This document shows, one piece after another, positions 39,944-52,167 of a DNA stretch of 64,000 nucleotides. Origin of the DNA: Phytophthora sp. 'mugwort' (Eukaryota > Oomycota > Peronosporomycetes > Peronosporales > Peronosporaceae); the NCBI GenBank assembly GCA_033558025.1, contig JAUCEF010000004.1, positions 2,790,001-2,854,000 on the forward strand, in the 5' to 3' direction. The notes beneath the pieces are model-generated. The model worked only from the letters and a program-made list of their open reading frames with translations, had not been told where the DNA came from and made no database searches. Each line of letters begins with the position of its first letter. Position 1 is the first letter of the stretch. Made by a program: the position numbers and the translations under genes.

Positions 39944-40937
39944 TTACGCGTGATACGGTATCGGGCCGCCCTTAGCTCGCGACAGCATTCTAAGGCGCGT
40001 GGGCATGCTCTTCACCAGCTTTCTGATGTATTTAATGTCGATCTTCTCCCACTCGGACATGATGGTCGCCGTCAGCTCGGCCACAGTCTCGAATTGGCGC
40101 CCGTTCGCGTACACGCGTCGCACCAGACGCCCCAAACGTTCTCAATGATGCTGAGATCCGGACGTTTAGCTGGCCAATCAAGCGTGGGAAGATCCTGCAC
40201 TTGAAGGAACGTTTTAGTGAATCAGGCAGCATGAATAGAGGCGTTATCATGCTGAAATAGGGGTACTCTTCCGGAAAGTTTGCGAGGAACGGTATGAGCG
40301 CGGAGCGCAGCGTGTTGGTGTAAGCGAAAGCATTTTGTCTCCGCTTGGGAATCGCTAGTATGGTTTCACCGTACCAGCTCACCCCTGCCCACGCCATCAC
40401 ACTGCCGCCACTGCACACCCAGCGCGAGAGGTACTGAGGGGCCTGACGGAGATCGCACCAGTAATAGCGATAGCCATCAAGCCCGTCTAGGTTGAACTTC
40501 TAAAGACGACGCGGTGCCAGAAGCGACGCCGTCTCACCCCAAGCGTCGACAAACTCGTACCGTGCCTTCTTGTGATGGGGCTTGAGAGCGGGGAGGGGGG
40601 GGGGGGGCACTTAGCAAACATGGCCCAGATGTTGCGCCGAAAGCGCGTAAGATAGTAGACTTGCATACCTTCACAGCTAAAGACTTGGAAATCTGCCTGG
40701 CGGAGCCGTTCTTCACAGTAGCGAGCCGAAAACAATTCTAGCCGCCCTCTGGCTGAGTTTTCGTGGCCTTCCTGGCCGTTTCTTCAGCTTTGACAGCTCC
40801 GGTTGCTTGAGAAAGTAGCGCACGGCTCCTTCTGAGCACCCGATCTCTCTCGCGATGGCTCTGTTACTTGCTTTCTCAACTTTGCGCTTGATAATCGTCT
40901 CGCACTGGTCGGCGGCGAGCTCGCGAGCGCGGCCCAT
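39944..40937 (-). pseudogene. Tc1/mariner-like transposase
   Basis: From ATG 40937 the minus strand reads a helix-turn-helix N-terminus with an AT-hook-like end: MGRARELAADQCETIIKRKV, then SNRAIAREIGCSEGAVRYFL and KKRPGRPRKLS. After frameshifts it continues with CSGGSVMAWAGVSWYGETIL near 40418-40350, the central DDE region. After another shift it reads ENVWGRLVRRVYANGRQFET and MPTRLRMLSRAKGGPIPY at 40150-39947, the usual Tc1 C-terminus. Poly-G at 40597-40615 and at least three frame changes inactivate it. Confidence 0.75.
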
Positions 40938-41153
40938 CTTCGGTCGATCGTTGAGCGGCGGGGAAAATGGCGTTAGAACGCGCGCTACAAGGTCCGTTCA
41001 TTTTTAGCATTTATTACCATTAATTCGTAATTCTTCGCATATATTACGAAAATGAATGACCTGCGTAATACTTTTGCTACGGTACCATTTCACAAAACCT
41101 GATTTTTTTCTCGTTGGCGGACGTCTACGTGACCGGCGGCACAAGCAACGTGT

Positions 41154-41885
41154 TTAAGCGTCCCGTGCCTTCATAAACACTAAGGAGGTGGATCCACAAT
41201 GGACTCCATCACTACCTTTGGAACGTTGTGGGCGTGCGTAAATATTAAAGGCGTGAACTGTAGCTGCTGCCCTTGGCACCAGCACAGTCAGTGCTCGTGG
41301 TAGGGCTAGTTGTACGTGCCGCTCATCACATCTAGTTTCACGAGTATCTGTTCTGCTTGTTTCCAGTAGCTCTTCCATTCGTGGTATTTCTTCATCATGC
41401 TGCGGCTGGGCGCGTCTTTGCCGCCTCAACGCTTGCCTGCCCTTGCAGGCTTGACACTGCTGCTGCACAGCCGTCGTGTGGGCACTTATTTTCATCGTTG
41501 TTGCTAATAGTAATGGTTGTGGTGATTGATCATCGCCAGTTTGTCTCTCATTCTCCATCGTGATTGCTGGTCTTCTTGGTTGAACTTCCTGTAGTTGTCG
41601 GTTCGTGGCTGGTGGTGGGTTCCTCGCCTACGCTTCAGTCTCGGCTTCGCCTTCGATCACCGTGGGTTCGCCATGCTGCTCAGCCGGAGGTGGATCATGC
41701 GCCACATCTACCTGCTGCTGCATTCTCTCACCTCTCCCATTCGTGCTAACGGCTTTGTGGTCGTCGCTGTTACCTTCATCTTCGGTTCCGCTGCCAGCAT
41801 TGTTGTCAGAAGCTGGGTCGGTAGCCGCTTCTTTATCCGCCTGGTTCTGAACCGCAGATCTGGTTCTCGCTGACGACGACTGCAA
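41154..41885 (-). pseudogene. Low-complexity gag-like region
   Basis: Two minus frames, 41885-41628 and 41558-41154, are separated by a frame change and read as a disordered, Gln/Glu/Ala-rich protein (ADKEAATDPASDNNAGSGTE, VQQQCQACKGRQALRRQRRA). Such sequence is common at the N-terminus of oomycete gypsy gag. No capsid motif follows, so the label is tentative. Confidence 0.3.
41234..41263 (-). repeat. 30-bp inverted repeat, right copy
   Basis: Partner of 39751-39780. On this strand it lies in the gag-like frame (VHAFNIYARP); the left partner reads VRAFNIYAPP on the plus strand. The repeats could be terminal repeats of an element or shared coding sequence of two gag copies in opposite orientation. 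Confidence 0.6.
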
Positions 41886-41899
41886 TGTCGTCCCAATTA

Positions 41900-42205
41900 C
41901 ATTTCGCTATGTTCGTTCGTGGCTGTAGTTAATCGCTGCAATACATGTGATCCCTGTATGATCACCATGTATCGAGTCTCCTCTCGCCTGCTTGCATGCG
42001 GGTCCATATAGCCCCAGCGCTCTCGCCGTCGGAAATACCAGAGGCTGTCGTTCGCCACTTTAACACGATTTGGGCCCTTTCCAGAGGCGCCGGACTAAGT
42101 CCTATGTATTGCTTCTCCAATACTCTCTATTTCTTGCCTTTCGTTCTCATTCTCTATGCTCGCTTGAACTACTACTGTCCGTCGCGCTCGTCATGTTAGT
42201 AACTC
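41900..42205. other. Flank of gypsy element 2, nothing recognised
   Basis: No coding-like frame. It ends with the target site CATGG that was duplicated on insertion of element 2. Confidence 0.4.
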
Positions 42206-42210
42206 CATGG

Positions 42211-42695
42211 TGTAACACAAGCGTGGAGGAAGCGGTTGGTGTGAAGGGCCTTTCGGCGGGGCTTGGTTGGCGACCTGGGTGAGGTCGGAGAGGAGACGTA
42301 GCTGTTGCTTTAAAAGCAAATTGAGAAGTAATTGAGATTGAGCTTAGATCTTATGGATTGCCCTGCGGCTAACTAGTTACCCGGTGGCTCTTCCTGAAAT
42401 ATCTAGTGCCTATCCTAAACTCTATCATTCTCTAATCCCAGTTGGTAGCTATCCGACCAATCGCCTTGATTAAACTTCCGCGTATTTGTGGTTCAATGTA
42501 GTATTTCAGATACCTGTCTGGATTCTTGCCTATCATATATGATTTTAGACCAATCATATAAATGGTTATGGCATGTTTCCTATCCCAGATTGATATCCTT
42601 TTAGAACCACAAAAGGCTGCAGCTGTCTCTTCAGCTGCAACCTGACGTAGATGCTGTTGGCGGCAAGATCTGTCGCTAACGGTAACTAAGTCACA
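42211..42695 (-). repeat. 3' LTR of gypsy element 2
   Basis: As written on the plus strand it starts TGTAACACAAGCG and ends AACTAAGTCACA. Its partner at 47681-48165 has the same length with ten substitutions. Confidence 0.93.
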
Positions 42696-42719
42696 TGACC
42701 TCTGCTCGCGAAGACGCCT

Positions 42720-44010
42720 ACTTGGAAAACAGTTTTGGTCGTTTCTTGGAGTTCCAATAGAAGTCGATGAGTCCGGGAATCTGCGTTAGATTCTCCACAG
42801 GTTCCCAGGCATCTTCCTTAAGTTTACCAAGCCACCAAATCTTGTACTGCGGTTGACCTTTATATTTGCGATGTCCAATGACAGCTTCAACAGTTGTCCT
42901 TCCGTTCCGTCGGCTAACACGACCTTGTTCACTTGCTGCCTACGCTGTGGGTCTTTGTGGTATGGCTTCAGAGGTGACGTGTAATACGGGATGTAACTTC
43001 AATCCTTTCGATAATCCTAACTTGTAGGAATCCTTCGAAATATTCTTCAACACTGGAAATGGTCCAATGTAACGTGGAGCAAGATTTTTCGGCTGGGCAT
43101 AACCCTTGTGACGGATGTCCAAGTTCTTACCGTCTAACAGCACCATGTCGTTAACCTCGAAGTTTTGGGCAAGCCTGTTCCTGTCGTAGTAATACTTCAT
43201 GCGCTCCTACGCTTCACTCATGCGGTCTTGCGCGACCTTGAGCAGAGTTTTTTTTACGTATTAGAAACTCCTGCGCTGACTTCTCCAATTTTATGAACTC
43301 TGGATCAGATGCCACGTCGTCTGGCATGAAAGGAATATATCTGAGATCCGCTTCAAACGGTGACATTCCAACGTGGAGTGTACACGTCGATTATAGGCAT
43401 TTTTTTTCGGCCAAATGGAGATAGTCGTCCCAGTCATTCTGAGCTGGATTGACGACACCCCCTCGGAGATAGTCTCCGATGAAACGATTCGTTCATTCAG
43501 TTTGTCTGTCCGTTTGTGGTCGAAAAGCGGATGATAGGTTGTGCTGCGTTCCTAGCGCGCCCACAATACTCTGCCAAAGCTTGGACGTAAACTTGGTGTC
43601 TCCATCGGATACGATGGTCTTGGGTAAGCCATGATCCATCACATAGTTCTTCATGAACACATTGGCGATCTCCGTAGTTGTATTGGTTGTCTTCGTAGCA
43701 ATGAACTTTGCTCTCTTCGTCAGCCGATCAACGATCACCATAATAGCATCCTTGGCTTTGGTAGTGACCGACAATGACACTATGAAATCCATTGATATGT
43801 CGGTCTATCTACCTTTAGGTATGTCCAACGGTTGAAGTAGTCCCGGCGGTTTGATTTGTCTCGCCTTGTTGCGCTGGCACATCTCGCAGGTGCTGACATA
43901 ACGATGTATATACTTCATCATCTTGGGCCAGTAGTATCGCTCGCGTACTCCTAAGAAGGTCTTGTAGAAACCAGGATGGCCCGCGGCTACTGAACCATGA
44001 TTCTCACAAA
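42720..44010 (-). pseudogene. pol: Integrase and chromodomain of element 2
   Basis: The HHCC zinc region is partly seen (CEMCQRNKARQIKPPGLLQP near 43890-43830). Then GR-stop-TDISMDFIVSL, where a Trp codon has become TAG, gives the first Asp. VSDGDTKFTSKLWQS gives the second, and FRPQTDRQTE then a stop ends the Glu region. A gap of frameshifts precedes the SH3-like module (RYIGPFPVLKNISKDSYKL, 43200-42940). In the last frame comes the chromodomain, QYKIWWLGKLKEDAWEPVEN, near 42860-42790, ending at LFSK-stop. The enzyme is inactivated by the stops. Confidence 0.85.
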
Positions 44011-44410
44011 TGATACGATTCTTCAGATCTTCATCATCGGAATATACAGTCGTGGAGTCTCATCTTCGCCTGTTGGTAGTACAAACTACCATCCAGCAAG
44101 GAGTACTTGGGAACTTCCTCTCCTTGCATGAGCTTCTTGATGATTTACTGTAGATATCTGTTCCACGAGTAAAACGTCTTCGCGGTCTGAGCCACTGTCA
44201 CCTTGTTGGTTCTGATCGTCGCCACGATTTCCCGATTCTTCGCTGTTCCAGTAGCTCTTGCAAGCTTACTTGGGCAGCTTTCCGCTCGAATTCCGGGTTG
44301 CGCGACAATGCAACAGCCACAGTGTTGGTTTCGCCGGGAATTCACTTGAACAAAGTGTGAAACCCAGCAAGCTCATTGAATCATCGCGCCACTCTGAGGT
44401 TTGTAGTCTT

Positions 44411-45328
44411 CTAAGTTAGGATCATTTCAAAGCTCTTGTGATCCGTTTCGACCGTGAACGGTCGATCAAGAAGATACACGCGCCATACTCTCAGAGCATG
44501 CATGATCGCAAGCAGCTCTTGCTCACGAACAGGATAGTTCAGCTCAGCTGGCTGCATTTTTCGACCGGCAAAAGCAATTGGATGCTCTAGCTCTCCCTCC
44601 TTTTGAAACAAGACTCCCCTGATCGCGAAGTTCGAGGCGTTCATCCGTATACCGAATGGTTTCGAAAAGTTCGGAAGGCTGAGAACCAGTGGTGACGTCA
44701 AGCGACATTTGAGTTCGTGGAAGCAGCGCAGCTTGTCGTCAGAGAGCTCGATAAAAGCAGTAAGGGGAATATCAGATTCGCGTAGTTTAACATGGTAGTA
44801 ACCCCAAAAGAAGGTCCATACACGAAAACCGGTGACTGCCGGACATGGCGTCAAAACTATCTTCCTTGCGCGACATTGGTATTGCCGGCAATATCGTCGC
44901 TAGATTTAGCTGACGATAATCGTGTACAATGTGCCAACGAACAGGCTTCTTGACACAGAACGTCGGCGCCGAAAAGGCAGACGAACTGGGTCGTATAATG
45001 CCTGCTTGAACCATCTCTTTGGTCCATTCTTGGATTGTCGCACGCAGTTCAGGATCCTGGCATCATTGATTGACTGATATAGGCTTGGCAACAGACTTGA
45101 GCAGAATTTCGTGTCCCGTACTGGAGGTGTCTCGTTCGGAAGCTCCATGAGAAAGACAGTGTCCGCATACTTGCGTAGAGTTGCATACGCCTGACTGTCC
45201 TTGAGAGCTTCCCATCCTTGATTCTTAAAGCGTTCGGCCTTCTCCGAATCATGTGGATTGATGACAAAGACGGATTCAATGTCTTTGTCGTGACGCAACA
45301 TTCTTAGGAACTGCTGAGAAGAAAGCAA
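44411..45328 (-). pseudogene. pol: RT/RNase H of element 2 with deleted catalytic palm
   Basis: The N-terminal RT fingers read MVQAGIIRPSSSAFSAPTFC and HIVHDYRQLN (45014-44920). After a shift, WGYYHVKLRESDIPLTAF (to about 44757) is followed directly, in frame, by IELSDDKLRCFHELKCRLTS. That is the connection next to RNase H, so roughly 150 codons containing the Y-x-D-D active site are gone. RNase H follows: FGIRMNASNFAIRGVLFQKE (first Asp now Asn), LNYPVREQELLAIMHALRVW and FTVETDHKSFEMIL, ending 44411. Confidence 0.85.
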
Positions 45329-45494
45329 GATGCGTCATACCATAGCGGTCATGATGACCTTGCTGCCGATAGTATTGAAAATCTCCCGGCTCTGATCTAT
45401 GCGAGCTCTGCGTTGTCCAGCAGCCCATTTGGCTGGACGTTGCTTCGGCAGTTTTAGTTGAACCTCTCGCGGTGTTCCGTTCTAATACGAGGTG

Positions 45495-46088
45495 TCATGC
45501 GTCCTGTACTCCAGTCGACATCCGGATTTGCTCACGAAGCCACATCACGCCTAGGATAACATCCTTGTTCTCCAGAACAGGCATAACCTGGAATGTTCTC
45601 TTTGTCAATGGACAGCCAGGTATCAGTATATTCATTTGCACGGTTCGACGCGGACGGTGAATAACCTGATCGCAACCAAGGTCAATTTGCATCATCTCAC
45701 CCTCGGTGACATCAAGCTCAAGTTTCTGCACCAATTCCTCGGATAGGCCGTTTAGGCTGCATCCATTATCGATGAAGACGGTGACGGGTCTCTCTTGACC
45801 AGCGCCTTTGACAGCTTGAGCTTCCGCTTCGATGATAGCATACAGCGCACCACAAATGTATCGATTCGCTTCCTTACGTTTTGGAGCAGTACATAGTGGA
45901 GAAATGTGACCAACGACGCCAAAATTGTTGCATGTCGCTGTTTTAGTCCAGTCGTCATTCTTGTCCTTCTTCTTTTCGAAGCGCTTAATTGTGGGGTCGT
46001 GACTTGCTCGAACGAAAGCCCGATTCCACTGGCGTTGACTTAGACGACTTGGTCGGAACACGAGGTGTTTTACCCGAGTAATGTGCAA
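45495..46088 (-). pseudogene. Zinc knuckle and protease of element 2
   Basis: A 197-codon frame. The knuckle reads CNNFGVVGHISPLC at about residues 53-66, with Phe where the second Cys belongs. The protease motif is VTVFIDNGCSLNGLSEEL near residues 100-117, with D-N-G in place of D-S/T-G. It ends with the strand DVILGVMWLREQ. The Cys and active-site changes suggest relaxed constraint. It lies between gag and RT, as expected. Confidence 0.8.
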
Positions 46089-46096
46089 ACTCGAAG

Positions 46097-47219
46097 TTAG
46101 TTAGAGGCGATTTCAATAGCCTCCTGGAGATTATTCGGACTCGCTTTCTTAATCTCCTTCGCAGTTTCTTTACGTAATCCATTCTGGACAAAGAACCGCT
46201 TCCCTAGTTCACTGATCTCTAGCTTGGACAACAAGTCCTGGAACTTAGAGACGTACTCGTGGATAGTTTCCTTCTGTTTTAGGTAAAACATCCGTTCTCG
46301 AAGATCATACTCAAAAGCTTTGGGTCTGAAGCGTGTGCGGGTTTTGAATGTTCCATGTCTTGTACACGTTCATGCGCTCACAGCCCACTATAAAGGCAGG
46401 ATACCAACTCAACACGGATTTGCTCAAATTGCTCGAGATTAGCGTCACAAAGTCTGACGACTCTGCTGCCATCAGGTGATGCTTGTGAGCGTACTATTGT
46501 TCCGTTGCGAAGAGCCATAGTTCAATGTCTTCACCGACCTTTCCTTCATAAACAGGAGGATCCTTCTTCTTCTGCTCCCCTTTGATGCGACAAGAAACTC
46601 GAAGCGCTCGTTAGCCTGTTGCATTTGGGCTTGCATTTGAGCATGCACCCGGGCTTGATGTGCTGTTGTTGCTGCGTAAGATACATCATCAGTTCCTACA
46701 TGGGCAATGTGGTATGTCCTGCAGTCGCAGAAGGAGTTGCGGTAGCCTGGGCGGCCGTTTCCGCTTGGTCATTGGCACTTGCTGCATTTTGCGGCGTCTG
46801 CGCTTGTGTACTTGGGCGCGACGTTGGCCGTGAAGCTTCAGTGTCGTCAGGAGCGCTCGGTTCTGCTCTGTTGACGAGGTCTAGGGTTCGGAGACGGGCG
46901 CTCAGTCATACGACCTCTTCTTTGGGCATACTTGCTGGGCTTCTCAGCGCTCTTTTTAAAAAACTACCGAAACCCTATTTAAAGCTAAAAATTGAAAACG
47001 GAACTGATTAATTTCTGTTTTTTTTAGTTTACGCTTCTTGTTACGTTGAATAGAGTGATCAAATGAGTCTTCCAAAATTCCTTGCGTTTGCTGAATTTGG
47101 TGCTTCAGTTGTTCTTTGGTGTCGTGAGCAACGTTCCTGGCACTTGCGTCCTTACAGTCCGGGATTTCGTTCCGGATCAGTTGGACGAGCTTCAGCTGCT
47201 TTACCGTTGTTAACCACAA
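46097..47219 (-). pseudogene. gag: gag of element 2
   Basis: The clear capsid part is 46291-46097: LKQKETIHEYVSKFQDLLSK and GLRKETAKEIKKASPNNLQE, the retrotransposon gag fold. Upstream frames (46990-46560, QARVHAQMQAQMQQANERFE) are Gln-rich, and 47219-46956 holds HDTKEQLKHQIQQTQGILED, likely coiled. Frameshifts divide all of them. Confidence 0.7.
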
Positions 47220-47680
47220 GTCCTTTCGAAACTTGTCAAGCTCCTTGTTACGGTCGGTAAGGGACTCAGTGGTATTATAAAACGGAGGTTCGGGTTCACG
47301 AGTCTTTCGTTACCCATACAACGAAGCACAACGAAACAGCTCAGTAGCTCAGTAGCAATGGATGTAGATCAAGCTAAACCAAGTGGGCAGCTATCCAGAA
47401 GTTATTCTCCGTGTTTTCAGTAGCGGGACAGGGATTCACCAAAGGTGAAAGCACTAAACCACAGGCCTACCGAAGGGGCCCAGATGTATCTACCCCACTG
47501 GCGTGCAACCACACTAACTAGCCACTGAACGTTAAGTTCGTGCTGTTAAAAGCTACCTTTGTGACCTAGTGCTCCCCACTATGTGGCTCGCACCAATAAC
47601 CACAGGATGCTCGCTTCCCACTATGTGGCCACGAGCACCCTTGCCTTGAACTCTTGAAGTTGACACGACAAGTGCTACTA

Positions 47681-48165
47681 TGTAACACAAGCGTGGAGGA
47701 AGCGGTTGGTGTGAAGGGCCTTTCGGCGGGGCTTGGTTGGCGACCTGGGTGAGGTCGGAGAGGAGACGTAGCTGTTGCTTTAAAAGCAAATTGAGAAGTA
47801 ATTGAGATTGAGCTTAGATCTTATGGATTGCCCTGCGACTAACTAATTACCCGGTGGCTCTTCCTGAAATATCTAGTGCCTATCCTAAACTCTATCATTC
47901 TCTAATCCCAGTTGGTAGCTATCCTACCAATTGCCTTGATTAAACTTCCGCGTATTTGTGGTTCAATGTAGTATTTCAGATACCTGTCTGGATTCTTGCC
48001 TATCATATATGATTTTAGACCAATCATATAAATGGTTATGGCATGTTTCCTATCCCAGATTGATATCCTATTAGAACCACAAAAGGCTGCAGCTGTCTCT
48101 TCAGCTGCAACCTGACGTAGATGCTGTTGGCGGCACGATTTGCCGCTAACGGTAACTATGTCCCA
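47681..48165 (-). repeat. 5' LTR of gypsy element 2
   Basis: On the minus strand the element's transcript would start in this LTR. Directly after it (minus strand) comes TAGTAGCACTTGTCGTG, a primer-binding-site candidate sharing GTAGCACTTGT with element 1. Ends at 48165, followed by CATGG. Confidence 0.93.
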
Positions 48166-48189
48166 CATGGCCCGCTCAGCACGCTATTG

Positions 48190-49670
48190 CAACACAGTCG
48201 GGCTCGTAGAATACTGATGTTCCTCGTCCGCACTAAATCGCTTGCCTCGGCCTGATAAACAGTCCTATAAGCGAAACGCTTCGTGTATTTGGCAGGGTAT
48301 TACCGCAACTTCATCGAAACGTTTGGTTCCATAATGACGCTAGTGACTAAGTTGTTGCGTAAGACGAAGCTGTAGGACTGGCTGACGACGCAGGAGCCGA
48401 CATTCGAGCAAGTGAAGACCGTACTAGCGCCGAAGAACTAACTCGTTACCCTGACTTCGGTTGCCTTTTCGAGTAGTTACTGGCCCGACCAAGGTTTGAT
48501 TTGCCTCAGCAGAGACACGGGCTAGGCTGACAACCCGTGGCCTACGTGAGCAAAGTGAACAGCGTCAAGGAGCCAAACAAGAATCACATAGTTAGAATGT
48601 TTAGCGGTGGAGTAGACAATAAGCTTTTTTAGGCCATACCTGTACGGACGCACGTTCACTATCATCACTGATCAAGAGCATTGATGTTGATGACGATTCT
48701 CAACCAGACAGGAAAATTACACCGATGGGCGCTCAACTTGCAGAATCTACTTCTGATATTTAATAGCACGGACGTGGTAGCAGACGCTTTGTCGCGAGCG
48801 CCAACCACGGTACGGGCAGCAATTGGACGGCGATGTCGAGCGAAGAAACGAGCAGCAGTACAACCTGGCGTGATGGCGATGAAGAAACCAGTGACGGCGA
48901 GCCAAGAAGCGGCGGGGCACACGATGACAACTACGACGCTGAATCCGCCAGACGGAGACGAATAGTCGGCGAGCAGGACAGAGCAAAGGAAGACGCGGTA
49001 CGAAACGCTTCAATCGTGCAGTACTGCAGCCGGCGAAGTGGCAACAGCCGCTCATTGAAAAACCGGTGAGCCATAGGCCAGAAGCAACACAACTGAGCTG
49101 CCAGCGGCAGCTAAAACAACGAACGAAGCACGTACGGATATGCGCAGCGGCCAGTCCGCCCAGAACGGCAACGGTGTGCACAATAGCACACTACAAGTAA
49201 CACGAGGACGACAGATTTCGGTGTGCAGCCATGTGCGAATGAGACGACCGACAAAAGGCAAGCGACGGGTGACCGAAACGCGGATTCAATTTTGGAGTCG
49301 TTGAGCGACAAGAACCCCAGGAAATCTGGCGAAGACCGTGCTGAAACGGAGGAAATGACCCAACAAGTAGGCGACGATGAGTGCGGCCTCCATACCACAG
49401 ACGATAGCGGCCAAATGACAAGCGGTTGCAGCGCAGCTTGCAGCTAGCTGTATTGACGAAAGCCACTGAAGAAGGGAGAAACAACAGGACGCGTAATAAT
49501 CTGCAGCTAACGACGAGCCCAGAGGCAAAAGCGGTAGCGATCACGGCGGGAAGTGCGACGACGACAGAAGCACCACGCAGTACGACATTAATGGCGATTG
49601 AGACGAACATAGCACCCAGGGGTTCGAAAATGATCACAGGATACGAAGGGGACGGTGCTTCTCCGTATCC
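48190..49670 (+). pseudogene. pol: Third gypsy pol fragment (RT end, RNase H, linker)
   Basis: The plus strand reads RFVYLAGYYRNFIETFGSIM near 48268-48330, LRKTKL, DWLTTQEPTFEQVKTVLA near 48375-48430 and, after decayed sequence, RPYLYGRTFTIITDQEH near 48636-48680. Then come TGKLHRWALNLQNLLL and STDVVADALSRAPT (48711-48810), the Ty3 RNase H end. A disordered linker follows (to about 49450). No integrase was found. Element 2 inserted within or beside this older copy. Confidence 0.7.
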
Positions 49671-50709
49671 ATAAGGTAGGGACCATAGTCCCTCAATGGA
49701 AATCCATGCTTAGTGTTGTAGGATCTACAAAACAGCTTTGTCTTTTATCAAACATTTTTGCCGCGTACGCTTACGAGCATGCTCTGCGCGAAGTATCGTT
49801 TTGGAGACTGCGACCGCGTCCCAAAGGTCTCTGTTGAAACGAAGATACACGATGAGCTCCAGCCTGGCCGGAAGCATCGCCCTGCGTTGCTCACTAAAGA
49901 CTCAGCATGCTAAAGAAAATTATCTTTTCGACGTCGTCAGAGGTAGGGGGGATCCAGTCGACGTCCACATACGTATCATCCGCTGCCATGCGCTCTCCTC
50001 TAGAGCCGCATCAGCAAAACTGAGTTGCGGTCGTGGTTGGTGGGTCATCTTCAGGGGAATGTAGAAAACGTCTTACCGTCCTTTTCTCGACCTTGAACAA
50101 ATCGTGCGCACGACCACTTTAAAGCTTCATGAGACCATTCTCAAAGTCGGGGAATGCCACGATTTTTGCGCTTGGGCGTCAGATATGTAGTACAGGTCCC
50201 CTTTTCTTCAACCTCGTTCAGAAGCTTGCCAAACAGAACTCGTGCGTTTCGTAGCGTGATGCCTTGAGACCGTTGAAAACTGAAACTTCTTGAGATCATT
50301 ATAAAGCGCTTCGATATTCACCATTTCCTGGGGAGTAGGAAGCAGGGGAACCATCTCAGCATTTAAACCGTTAAGATAAGGCACCATCGCCTTGTACCTA
50401 CAGCATCTCGAATGTGCTTGGCCCCTGCGTCACGTTTTCACGACAGGCATGGGACACGCGATCTTGCGCAATACAGCTCTCTGCTTAGACATCCATAAGT
50501 TGCGCATCAATGCCTCGCTTTCTCTACTTCGTCAGAGTACAGTGTCATATGCCGTTCCACCGCCAGGTTCAGGCGGTGGCAGGCACAGCCAATGAGGCGC
50601 AGCTTCGCTTTCTGCCCGACATTCCCATTGGCACTCGCGTTATCTCCTACGAAAAAAAAAAACAACGACTGGCCCGCATCGATGCTGTGGTGGAGCGGAT
50701 CCGCTGAAA

Positions 50710-51370
50710 TTCAGTAGGATCCCAGCTCACACGCACTGCGCCCAGACACCGACTAACGGAGGGGGTACTCCGACACAGTCGTATTGTTGCCGAGTGGTTA
50801 ACCTTGTGCACCCATCGGCGGACCGCTACAGCTCTCAAGTTGACACGAGATGCGCACGTGGTGGATCTTGGACGTCCTTGTGGTGACTTGGAAGGGGATG
50901 GATTCGCGTGGGTATTCCTGCGCACGAGATTCGGTGTTGGTTTGGTCTTGAGCTCTTGCGTAGCCCTTGTGGATCCGTAATAGAAATACGGTATCCAGAA
51001 TTGCTCCTTCTTGAGGGTGTCCTTGCTCCTTATCGTAGTTGTTCTTGTTCCTTTACGATGCTTGCCGCTTCCAATAGCGGGATATTGAGGGGGGGGGGAG
51101 AAGCCAAAGGGCAAGCGCGACCTGGCCAAGCTATCCAGGGGCTGCCACGTGTGCAGGAAGATCGCCAAAGTTAGACTTGTCTATGTATGGGGCCAATAGA
51201 AATCCCCTATACAATAGTCGAGTCTGTCTTCCAGTGCAAATTCGGTTCTGATTTACGTCTTAGCCTATCTACCTTCGGATCCTATCCCAATACCTATCCT
51301 ACGGACTACTTATAACCCAGTTTCCCATGTCTGACCCTCTCCTGGCCAACCGTCTCCGCTCTGCCTCGAT
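50710..51370. other. Unexplained insert within the hAT remnant
   Basis: No hAT similarity is seen here. The stretch has a G-run at 51089-51099 followed by GAGAAG, like a polypurine tract, and a 173-codon minus frame (51168-50647) of low family resemblance. It may be a piece of an LTR element; I could not find paired LTRs. Confidence 0.3.
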
Positions 51371-52050
51371 TTAGCTACGGATCGTCTACCCAGGGTGCAC
51401 TAAACTGAATCCGGTACTTAGGATCTCATCCCACGGGACAGGTCTAGGATCCGACCATATACAGACCAGGCGTGTCGCATCGTCCGGACCCATCACCTTG
51501 ACGATGTCATGGCTGCTGCTGGCGACTTGGATCCCCCAGCTGCCGGTCAACTTCCATCTTATCCGGACCGGCAATACCACAATGCTGTACTTGTCCAGCG
51601 CTTCGTCAAACAGTTCAATGATAGCATCGGCGTCAAGCAGCTTCTTCGAGGCGTCGAAGGGTTTGGATCTATGGTCTGTAACGAGAGCAGGGACTGGTCA
51701 CGCGCGATGGCATAGTCGTGACACCAGAGATGGGGATTACCGCAATGAAAACAACAAAGTGGTATCCTGCTGCAGACCATGCATAAAAAAAGAAGTCCGA
51801 TTCGCTTGTCTTATAGCTTCTCAGCGATCCTAGTTTCTACCCAGTCCGAGAGGCCTTCCATTCCTTTGAGGATAGTAGAAGTATATGTTTTATCCAGGGT
51901 ACTGTGTCTGCGCACCAACGACTGCTCGCAGAAGGAAAGCGCGCGGTTCACCGTCAGCACTCACTCGATCTAACTAAACATCGGCTCGGCTGCGAGGCTG
52001 ACGTTGATGAAAACACAGCTCTCAATGCCATAACTCTGCACTGGTGAAAA
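51371..52050. other. Mostly the central part of the hAT remnant, no separate gene
   Basis: Open frames on the plus strand (51498-51833 and 51509-51715) overlap the minus-strand hAT blocks and show no family motif. I treat them as shadows of the transposase remnant. Confidence 0.35.
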
Positions 52051-52167
52051 GTGCCATTCACAACGGCAGTCGTGTGGGGTGGCACAGGTGGTCAACTAGG
52101 TTGGTGTATCCTTTGTTCCCTTGCTGTGTACGCCTAGCATGGCACAAGCGCGAGATGCAGCTCGAGG

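Larger units (their letters stand above)
42211..48165 (-). mobile_element. Ty3/gypsy chromovirus, full length with TSD (element 2)
   Basis: 5,955 bp. LTRs of equal length (485 bp; 42211-42695 and 47681-48165) differ by ten substitutions by my count, about 98% identity. The target duplication CATGG lies at 42206-42210 and 48166-48170. Reading on the minus strand, gag, zinc knuckle/protease, RT, RNase H, integrase and a chromodomain follow. It is younger than element 1 but already defective: the RT palm is deleted and stops occur in protease, RT and integrase regions. Confidence 0.95.

Noticed and set aside
40597..40616. Poly-G run considered as a G-quadruplex or telomere-like element
   Set aside because: A simple homopolymer inside a decayed Tc1 transposase. 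Expansion by slippage or sequencing error is the simplest account.
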